Part shown: positions 42,251 to 49,448 of the stretch, in pieces
Position numbering within the stretch: the stretch's first letter is position 1
How the letters are laid out: every line of letters begins with the position of its first letter
Assembly: GCA_046295975.1 (NCBI GenBank)
Contig: JBKBMG010000027.1
Coordinates: 6,519 to 70,518, forward strand
DNA: 64,000 nucleotides
From: UBA2357 sp046295975
GTDB lineage: Bacteria > Pseudomonadota > Gammaproteobacteria > Burkholderiales > Rhodocyclaceae
Direction of reading: 5' to 3'
Program-made: the position numbers and the translations under genes
The notes under the pieces: generated by a model
What the model saw: only the letters and a program-made list of their open reading frames with translations
Database searches by the model: none
What the model was told of the DNA's origin: nothing

Positions 42251-45200
42251 TCAACGCGGCATCATCTTCACCTGATCACTCTCCGCCAGCGGGCGCGGCT
42301 CTCCGAGGTAGTACCCCTGGGCGTAGTCCAGGCCGATCTCGGTCAGTCGCAGCAGAATCGCTTCGTTGTCCACGAACTCGGCGATGGTGCGCAAACCCAT
42401 TACGTGACCAATGGCGTTGATCGCCTGGACCATGGCGAGATCGATGGGATCACGCTCGATGTCCTTGATGAAGCTGCCGTCGATTTTCAGGAAATCCACC
42501 GGCAGGTTCTTGAGGTAGGCGAAGGACGAAAGGCCACTGCCGAAGTCGTCCAACGCAAAAGCGCAGCCGAGTTGCTTCACCTCCAGGATGAAGTGCACAA
42601 CTTTGGAAAGATTCGCCACCGCGGCGGTCTCGGTGATCTCGAAGCAGATCGCGCCAGTGGGCAGGCGGGCCTGCTCCAGCGTGGTGCGCAGGGTGGCGCG
42701 AAAGCGCTCGTCCGACAGCGATGCGCCCGACAGGTTGATGCAGTACACACCGTCGAGACGCGAATTCTTGCGAAAACGATCGCCCAGCCAGGCCAGCGTG
42801 TTGTTCACCACCCACTGGTCGATGCGCGGCATCAGGTTGTAGCGCTCGGCCGCGGGCAGGAAGCTGCCAGGCGCAATGAGCTTGCCGTTCTCCTCCAGCC
42901 GCACCAGGATCTCGTAGTGCATGGGATTGGCCTCGGGCGCATTGAGCGGCACGATGGGTTGCACGAACAAGCGCAGCCGGTCCTGGTCCAGCGCGCTCTG
43001 CAGTCGCCCCACCCACTGCATCTGCCCGTGATGCTCCAACAGGCGGTCGTCATCCAACTGGTAGACGTGGATGCGGTTGCGTCCGCCTTCCTTGGCCGCA
43101 TAGCAGGCCGCGTCGGCCGATGACAGCAGGTTGCCCAGGTCATGGTCGTTTGGTCCTATCTGCACCACGCCGATGGATACACCGATGGAGAACACCTTGT
43201 CCTCCCAGCCGAAGCGGAAGTCCTCCACCGCCTCGCGCAGACGCTCGGCCATCTCGCATGCCTGCACCACCGCGCTGTGCTCCAGAATCAGGCCGAATTC
43301 GTCGCCGCCCAGGCGCGCGAGCACGTCGCCGGCCCGCAGTCGCTCGCGCAACAGCCCGGTGACCTGGCGCAGCAACTCGTCGCCAGCCACATGTCCGCAG
43401 GTGTCGTTCACCACCTTGAACTGGTCGAGGTCGAGATAGCAGACCACATGCGTTTCGTCGACAGCACGCGCGCGTGCGAGCAGCGCGCCGAGACGGGTCT
43501 CGAACTCGCGCCGGTTGGGCAGGCCGGTAAGCGCGTCGTGCGTCGCCTGATGGGACAGCTCGCGAGCAAGATTGAGCGTGACCGTGACGTCGTGGAACAC
43601 CAGCACGGCGCCGATCAGAAAGCCATCGCGCGAGCGGATCGGCGCGGCACTGTCGAGCACCGGCACGCGCTCCTCGTCGCGCCGGATCAGCAAGGCATGC
43701 TCCAGCCGCGGCATGACCTGACCACGCGCCAGGGTCTCGCGCACCGGGTTGCCCAGGCGAGCCCCGGTCTTCTCGTCCACGACGCGATAGACCAGCGTCA
43801 CCAACTGTCCCCGGGCCTCGTGCGCCAGCCAGCCGGTGAGCCGCTCGGCCACCGGATTCATGTATTGCACCCGACCCGACTCGTCGGTGGTGATCACACC
43901 ATCGCCGATCGAGGCCAGCGTCACCTGCGCGAGGTCCCGCTCCTTTTGCAGCAGCGCCTCCATACGCTTGCGCTCGCTGACGTCACGCACCATGCCGGTC
44001 AGCTGGACTTCGCGCGCGACACGGTTCTCGCTCACCGACACTTCCAGCACCGTGCGCCGCGGCCCGGGCTTGCCGACGCCGATCTCCAGCTTGGCACCAG
44101 GGGTGTAGAGACGTGCCACCAGCGACGGCGCGCGTACCCCATCGCGTTCGAAGAGTGCGGCCACCGGCGTGCCGATGACCCCCGCGGCAGCGACCCCGAA
44201 CAGTTGCTCCGCCCCCGGATTGAGACTGGTCAGCACGCCGTCACGGGTGAAGGTGATCACGCCGTCGCGCACATCGCGGATAATCGCGCGGGTCTGGCCA
44301 GTCGCCTCCTCCAGCGCGCCCAGCACCCGGTTGTAGGCCGCGGCGATCTGCCCCACCTCTGTGAACGGCTCGACCGGCACCCGTCTGGCCAGGCTGCCGG
44401 TTCGGCCGTGGTTGTCCATGGCTTCGAGCAACTCCAGCAGTTCGGTGCGCGAACCGTGTTCGGACACATTCAGTCCGACCCGCTCCTCCTCCTCGCCCAC
44501 GCGCAGGCGTATCAGCCTGCCCATGCCCTTGAACAGCAACCATGACACCAGAAATGCCCAGGTGCCACAGGCCACCACGCCCAGCAGCTGGACCGCGAAC
44601 TGGGTCATCCGGCCATTGCCGTTGCCGATCAGTTCCAGATCACCGAACAGCGCCACGGCCAGCGTGCCCCAGATGCCGGCCGCCAGGTGCGACGGGATCG
44701 CACCGACTGCATCGTCGATGCGCCGCGCAAGCAGCCACTCATTGCACGCGACCATCGCCATGCTGCCCAACGCGCCGATCACCATTGCCTGACCGGGGCT
44801 CACCACATGTGCACAGGCGGTGATCGACACCAAGCCCGCAATCGCACCGTTGAGCGCGTACAACACCTCGCAGTAGCCGCGCAGCCACCATCCAAGCACG
44901 ATGCCCGCCACCACACCGGCCGCCGCCGCGAGCGCGGTGTTGATCATGATCATCGGTACACTTGCGACAAAGGCGAAGGTGCTGCCACCATTGAAGCCGA
45001 ACCAGCCGAATGCCAGCAACAGCACCCCCAGCATCGCCAACGGCAGATTGCCGCCGGGAATCACCCGCGGCGCCTCGCCGGGCACGAAGCGCCCGGAGCG
45101 CGGCCCGACCAACAGCACCGCGGCCAGTGCCACCCAGCCACCCAGCCCATGTACCACCGTCGAACCGGCAAAATCGACGAAGCCGAGTGCAGCCAGCCAA

Positions 45201-45652
45201 CCCAGCTCACCGCCCGCAGAGCCGCCCCACGCCCAGTGTCCGAACACCGGATAAATCAAGCCCGCGACCAGCGCCGACACCAGCAGATAGACCGCGAAGT
45301 GCATGCGCTCGGCCACCGCGCCGGACACGATGGTGGCCGCCGTCGCGCAGAACATCATCTGGAACAACACGAAGGCAAGCAGCGCCGGCTCGGCCGGAAC
45401 ACCGTCACCCAGGCCGAAGCGACTGCTGCCGATCACGCCGCCGAACGACGTGCCGAACATCAGCCCGAAGCCCACGCACCAGAACAACAGACTCGCCACC
45501 GCGAAGTCGGCAACGTTCTTCACCGCCACGTTGATCGCGTTCTTGCTGCGGGTCAGCCCCGACTCGAGACACAGAAACCCGGCCTGCATGACGAACACCA
45601 GCCCGGCACACAGCAGCACCCATAACGTATCGAGCGACTCGGTCGAACCCAT
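42251..45652 (-). CDS. Ammonium transporter fused to PAS-PAS-GGDEF-EAL (ammonium-sensor c-di-GMP protein)
   Basis: A 1133-residue fusion from the ATG at 45652 (MGSTESLDTLWVLLCAGLVF). Residues 1-385 form a full Amt channel with eleven hydrophobic segments and the twin pore histidines kept: His168 (STVVHGLGG) and His322 (IPSHLAAGIWG). A linker (386-455) leads to two PAS domains (about 455-560 and 570-690), a diguanylate cyclase with RAGD inhibitory site (773-776) and GGDEF (782-786), and an EAL domain (about 880-1130) with EILVRL, NLSG, DDFGSG and KIDGSF. Known sensor Amts are fused to histidine kinases or cyclases; this one carries both GGDEF and EAL. It may read ammonium and change c-di-GMP; no GlnK gene is beside it. 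The open frame extends 77 codons upstream but is not Amt-like there. Confidence 0.92.
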   Translation of the reverse strand: MGSTESLDTLWVLLCAGLVFVMQAGFLCLESGLTRSKNAINVAVKNVADFAVASLLFWCVGFGLMFGTSFGGVIGSSRFGLGDGVPAEPALLAFVLFQMMFCATAATIVSGAVAERMHFAVYLLVSALVAGLIYPVFGHWAWGGSAGGELGWLAALGFVDFAGSTVVHGLGGWVALAAVLLVGPRSGRFVPGEAPRVIPGGNLPLAMLGVLLLAFGWFGFNGGSTFAFVASVPMIMINTALAAAAGVVAGIVLGWWLRGYCEVLYALNGAIAGLVSITACAHVVSPGQAMVIGALGSMAMVACNEWLLARRIDDAVGAIPSHLAAGIWGTLAVALFGDLELIGNGNGRMTQFAVQLLGVVACGTWAFLVSWLLFKGMGRLIRLRVGEEEERVGLNVSEHGSRTELLELLEAMDNHGRTGSLARRVPVEPFTEVGQIAAAYNRVLGALEEATGQTRAIIRDVRDGVITFTRDGVLTSLNPGAEQLFGVAAAGVIGTPVAALFERDGVRAPSLVARLYTPGAKLEIGVGKPGPRRTVLEVSVSENRVAREVQLTGMVRDVSERKRMEALLQKERDLAQVTLASIGDGVITTDESGRVQYMNPVAERLTGWLAHEARGQLVTLVYRVVDEKTGARLGNPVRETLARGQVMPRLEHALLIRRDEERVPVLDSAAPIRSRDGFLIGAVLVFHDVTVTLNLARELSHQATHDALTGLPNRREFETRLGALLARARAVDETHVVCYLDLDQFKVVNDTCGHVAGDELLRQVTGLLRERLRAGDVLARLGGDEFGLILEHSAVVQACEMAERLREAVEDFRFGWEDKVFSIGVSIGVVQIGPNDHDLGNLLSSADAACYAAKEGGRNRIHVYQLDDDRLLEHHGQMQWVGRLQSALDQDRLRLFVQPIVPLNAPEANPMHYEILVRLEENGKLIAPGSFLPAAERYNLMPRIDQWVVNNTLAWLGDRFRKNSRLDGVYCINLSGASLSDERFRATLRTTLEQARLPTGAICFEITETAAVANLSKVVHFILEVKQLGCAFALDDFGSGLSSFAYLKNLPVDFLKIDGSFIKDIERDPIDLAMVQAINAIGHVMGLRTIAEFVDNEAILLRLTEIGLDYAQGYYLGEPRPLAESDQVKMMPR

Positions 45653-45919
45653 TGCGTGATTCCCGGCCGTCGCGGCCGCAATGCGGGAACATTCCCGATC
45701 TCTATCCAGCAAACCGCGTGCCACGCAAGCGACGCGAAACGACACGATACGACCACCAGCCACGCACCAGGACGGTGCCAGCCATGCAGGATGCGTGGCG
45801 CCGCACCACAGCGGTGCCACCTCGAGCAGTCGGCCTCCCGACTCCGAGACCGCTAGCAAACACGCCCTGATGCAACGATCCAAGCTGCTACACTGCGCCG
45901 AACCGACCCGGAGTCAAAT

Positions 45920-46657
45920 ATGCCAAACCCGCCAGACCCCGTCCGCGCGACACCGCCGGACGACAGCGCCGCCGTATTCGACAGCGTCGCCCAGCGCATG
46001 AACGGCTTCCTCTATCGCTGCCGCAATGACGAGCACTACACCATGCTGTTCGTGGCCGGCGACGTCGAGGGCGTGACCGGCTTCAAGCGCGAAAGCCTGC
46101 TGAACAACCGCGATGCCGCCTACGCCGCACTCATGCATGCGGACGATAGTGCCGCCGTGGTGGCGGACATCGATCGCGCCTGCGCCGCTCGCGCCAACTG
46201 GGATGTCGATTACCGCATCCGCCGACGCGATGGCAGTCTGCGCTGGGTGAACGAACATGGCGGAGCGGTGTACGACGACCAGGGCAAGATCGTGTACCTG
46301 GAAGGCGTGGTCACCGACATTGAGGCGCGCAAGCAGGCCGAGGTCGGGCGACATACGCAGATTGAGGCGGTCAGCCGGCTCAGCGCCACCATCGTGACCG
46401 AATCGAACAAGATACTCGACGTCCTCAAGGCCTTGCGCATGCTCAGCCTGAACGCAAGCATCGAGGCGGCGCGGGCGGGCGAGCACGGTCGCGGCTTTGC
46501 CGTCGTCGCCGATGAGGTCAAGCAACTTGCCGACCAGACCGGCAAGTTCGCCGGAAACATCAGCACCCTGATGGGCGAACTGGAACGCGAACTGGCCGAG
46601 CCCGACAAGCGTGCAGGTACGGCGAAAGCGCCGGCGCTCAGGCGTGTAGGCGGTTGA
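45920..46657 (+). CDS. PAS plus chemotaxis-receptor-tip protein
   Basis: A 245-residue soluble protein. Residues 20-138 are a PAS domain with a PAC tail (DGSLRWVNEHGG...YLEGVVTDIEARKQ). Residues 150-222 are a short coiled-coil holding the receptor signalling tip, SLNASIEAARAGEHGRGFAV, followed by VADEVKQLADQT, the part that binds CheW and CheA. It has no membrane helix, HAMP domain or long methylation helices, so it is far shorter than normal receptors. It is divergent from the ammonium sensor and may share its signal. Function unknown. Confidence 0.88.
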   Translation: MPNPPDPVRATPPDDSAAVFDSVAQRMNGFLYRCRNDEHYTMLFVAGDVEGVTGFKRESLLNNRDAAYAALMHADDSAAVVADIDRACAARANWDVDYRIRRRDGSLRWVNEHGGAVYDDQGKIVYLEGVVTDIEARKQAEVGRHTQIEAVSRLSATIVTESNKILDVLKALRMLSLNASIEAARAGEHGRGFAVVADEVKQLADQTGKFAGNISTLMGELERELAEPDKRAGTAKAPALRRVGG

Positions 46658-46729
46658 ACCCAGGAGGCGGTTGGACCCGAACCCGGCTGAACACCGCGTT
46701 GGACGCCTTCGACAGCGTCACCGGTCGGG

Positions 46730-47680
46730 TCAGCACGCGCTGCTGTGCATGCGCATCAGCGTGCTCTTGCCGAAAAGGCTCTCGACCAGATCGACCACCA
46801 GTTCGGCAGTCATGTTGCGGTGGTCCAGGGCCGGATTGAGTTCGACAATGTCGAGCGAGGACAGCTGACCGGTGTCGGCGATCATCTCCATGCACAACTG
46901 CGCCTCGCGATAAGTGGGGCCGCCGCGCACGGTGGTGCCGACACCAGGCGCGATCTCGGGGTCGAGGTAGTCCACATCCAGGCTCACGTGCAGCCAGGTG
47001 CCCTGATCGACGCCGGCCAACGCCTGCTCCATCACCGCCCGCATGCCCACCTCATCGATGTAACGCATGTCGAAGACCTCGATCCCGACCTCGCGCAGAA
47101 AGCGCTTCTCGCCGTCATCGACGCTGCGAATGCCGATCTGGCGGATCTCGTCCGCCCGCATGGCCGGCACATGGCCGCCGATACCAACAAGCGCCTCCGG
47201 CCCGAAACCGCACAGGCAGGCCACCGGCATGCCATGGATATTGCCGCTGGGGGTCAGCGTCGCGGTGTTGAAATCGGCATGGGCATCGAACCACAGCACC
47301 CGGAGCTTGCGCGAAAGTTCGCGACAGCGACGGGCAACCGCGCTGATCGAGCCAATTGCCAGACAGTGGTCACCGCCCAGCACGACGGGTAGCCGCCCAC
47401 CCAGCAGTTCCGCATGCACCGCATCGTGCAACGCGTGGTTCCAGGCGGCGACCTCTTCGAGATGACGAAAGCCGTCCACAGCGGGCAATTCGGGGTTGGC
47501 CGGCCCCGCCAGGTCACCACAATCGCGGACATCGACACCGAAGCCGGCAATGGCCCGGGCCAGCCCCGCCACGCGCAAGGCCTCCGGCCCCATGCTGGCG
47601 CCGCGGCTTCCTGCGCCGACGTCGGTCGGCGCGCCGATCAGGCTGATTGCGCGCGTCATGCTCATCCTCATCCTCATCAT
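46730..47680 (-). CDS. rocF: Arginase
   Basis: Hydrolyses arginine to ornithine and urea. The 316-residue product has the manganese ligands in GGDHCLA, WFDAHADFN and SLDVDYLDP, and ISLIGAPTDVGAG at the N-terminus. It follows ornithine cyclodeaminase; the first ATG (47680) overlaps that gene's stop (ATGATG), but six in-frame ATG/near-start codons follow (MMRMRMSMTRA), and the last (47659) has an AGGA-like site, so the exact start is uncertain. With the cyclodeaminase it turns arginine into proline, urea and ammonia. Confidence 0.93.
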   Translation of the reverse strand: MMRMRMSMTRAISLIGAPTDVGAGSRGASMGPEALRVAGLARAIAGFGVDVRDCGDLAGPANPELPAVDGFRHLEEVAAWNHALHDAVHAELLGGRLPVVLGGDHCLAIGSISAVARRCRELSRKLRVLWFDAHADFNTATLTPSGNIHGMPVACLCGFGPEALVGIGGHVPAMRADEIRQIGIRSVDDGEKRFLREVGIEVFDMRYIDEVGMRAVMEQALAGVDQGTWLHVSLDVDYLDPEIAPGVGTTVRGGPTYREAQLCMEMIADTGQLSSLDIVELNPALDHRNMTAELVVDLVESLFGKSTLMRMHSSAC

Positions 47681-48768
47681 CCCAGGGCGATCGCCGCTCC
47701 GGCACGCGGGTGCGCGCCGGATGCCTCGTCCGGAATGATACCGAAAAGATCACGCGGATCCGCCAGCGTGGGAATCAGCGAAATCGTCTCGCCCAGGCCC
47801 AGTGCCTCGGCCGCATCGCGCATGTAGCGCAGCGCGGAGAAATCCTCCAGCGCAAAGCCGACCGAATCGAACACCGTGATCTCGTCGCGGCTGCGGCGGC
47901 CCGGCTTGCGCGCCGCCAGGACCTCCCACAATTCCGTCACGGGAAAGTCCTCGGGCATCTGCTGCACGTCGCCCTCGATGCGGCTCTGCGGCTCGAACTC
48001 GACGAACACCGGCCCCATGCGCAACACCTCGGCGGCCAGTTCGGTCTTGCCCGGGCAATCGCCGCCAACCGCGTTGATGTGCATGCCGCGGGCGATCATG
48101 TCGGGGGTGAGGATGGTGGCATTGGTCTTGTCGGCGGTGACGGTGGTAACGATGTCGCACCCCCTCACAGCATCGACCGCCGAGTTGAAGCGCCGCCACG
48201 TCAGGCCCAGACGATCGAGATTGGCGGTCAGCTTGTCGGTCGCGCGCGGATCGAGATCGAACAGGTGGAAGGTGTCGACGCCCAGCAGATAGTGGAAGGC
48301 CACGGCCTGGAACTCGCTCTGGGCGCCGTTGCCGATGATCGCCATGGTATGGCAGTCGTCACGGGCAAGCGCCCGCGCAGCAACGGCCGACATCGCCGCG
48401 GTGCGGATGGCTGTGGTCAGGGTGAGCTCGCAGACCAGCTCGGGCACGCCGGTTGCCACATCCGCAATCACGCCGAAGGCCATCACCGTCGGAAGTTCGA
48501 AGCGGAAGTTGCGCGGGTGGCCGTTCACATACTTGAACGAATAGGTCTTGTCGTCGGCGATGGGCATCAACTCGATCACACCGTCGCGCGAATGGCTGGC
48601 GACCCGCGCACACTTGTCGAACTCGCCCCAGCGCAGGAAATCCTGCCCGATGCTCGCGGCCACCCCGGCAATACACTCGGCCAGACCGCGTTCGCGGACG
48701 ATGCGGCCGACCTGCTCGACCGATAGAAAACGCGTAATGACGCGCCGGGGGGAAGGGTGCTGGCTCAT
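47677..48768 (-). CDS. ocd: Ornithine cyclodeaminase
   Basis: NAD-dependent conversion of ornithine to proline and ammonia. From the ATG at 48768 (MSQHPSPRRVITRFLS) the product has 363 residues with the family segments SRDGVIELMPIADDKTYSFK, AIIGNGAQSEFQA (Rossmann motif) and NAVGGDCPGKTEL. Arginase overlaps its 3' end. A divergent Lrp/AsnC regulator lies 128 bases away from the start and is the likely controller. A longer start (48816) is possible but less family-like. Confidence 0.93.
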   Translation of the reverse strand: MSQHPSPRRVITRFLSVEQVGRIVRERGLAECIAGVAASIGQDFLRWGEFDKCARVASHSRDGVIELMPIADDKTYSFKYVNGHPRNFRFELPTVMAFGVIADVATGVPELVCELTLTTAIRTAAMSAVAARALARDDCHTMAIIGNGAQSEFQAVAFHYLLGVDTFHLFDLDPRATDKLTANLDRLGLTWRRFNSAVDAVRGCDIVTTVTADKTNATILTPDMIARGMHINAVGGDCPGKTELAAEVLRMGPVFVEFEPQSRIEGDVQQMPEDFPVTELWEVLAARKPGRRSRDEITVFDSVGFALEDFSALRYMRDAAEALGLGETISLIPTLADPRDLFGIIPDEASGAHPRAGAAIALG

Positions 48769-48857
48769 GGCGTCTCGCTCCTTGTCGGGTATGAGCCCAT
48801 CTTGAGCCAAGCGCACGGCAAACAGAATCGGCAGTTCTGCACCGATATCGTCAGTTA

Positions 48858-48896
48858 TTTGACAAAATGCCAGCTCATCGGAACAGTTTGATCAAA
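48858..48896. promoter_or_regulatory. Two TTTGA-CAAA motifs at the Lrp-family gene start
   Basis: TTTGACAAA (48858-48866) and the perfect palindrome TTTGATCAAA (48887-48896) lie 29 bases apart between ocd and the regulator; each is directly followed by an in-frame ATG. The spacing suits helical-face binding by an Lrp/AsnC octamer. This is inferred; no binding consensus was matched. Confidence 0.4.
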
Positions 48897-49319
48897 ATGG
48901 ACGCTCTGGATCAGCAACTCATCGCCTTGTTGCGTGCCGACGCCCGCATGAGCGTGGCCGCCCTCGCCCACCGGCTCAAGGTCTCGCGCGGCACGGTAAC
49001 CAATCGCATCGCCCGGCTCGAGGACGAGGGCGTCATCGTCGGCTACACGCTGCGGCTACGGCCGGATGCACACCCCAACGAGATCCGGGCGTGGATGAGC
49101 ATTCTGGTGGAAGGCAACGAGATGCGCTCGGTGATCGCCAGCCTGCTTGGCGAACCGGGCGTGGCCGAGCTGCACGACACCAACGGGCGCTGGGATCTGC
49201 TGGCAGGTCTGCGCGCTGCAAACCTATCGGAGCTGTCGGTCGTGCTGGAGCGGATCCGTCTGATCAAGGGCATACACAGCACCGAGACCAGCATTCACCT
49301 GCAGACCTACCGCGTGTAA
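48897..49319 (+). CDS. Lrp/AsnC family transcriptional regulator
   Basis: A 140-residue DNA-binding protein from the ATG at 48897 (MDALDQQLIALLRADARMSV); an in-frame ATG at 48867 adds ten residues. The N-terminal helix-turn-helix (AALAHRLKVSRGTVTNRIARL) is followed by the RAM ligand-binding domain, including HDTNGRWDLLAGLR. It is divergent from ocd-rocF, so it probably controls arginine and ornithine use in response to an amino acid. Confidence 0.9.
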   Translation: MDALDQQLIALLRADARMSVAALAHRLKVSRGTVTNRIARLEDEGVIVGYTLRLRPDAHPNEIRAWMSILVEGNEMRSVIASLLGEPGVAELHDTNGRWDLLAGLRAANLSELSVVLERIRLIKGIHSTETSIHLQTYRV

Positions 49320-49448
49320 GGGGTACGTGGCGGGGCGCCGGCCATGACGCCGGTTCGGGAGCCCTCGCCGCCACCCGGCCGCCTCACCGGCAGTCCATGC
49401 GCGGCCGCCCTCCAGCCCTCGTCGCCGGAACGTCACCGGAGCATCGCA

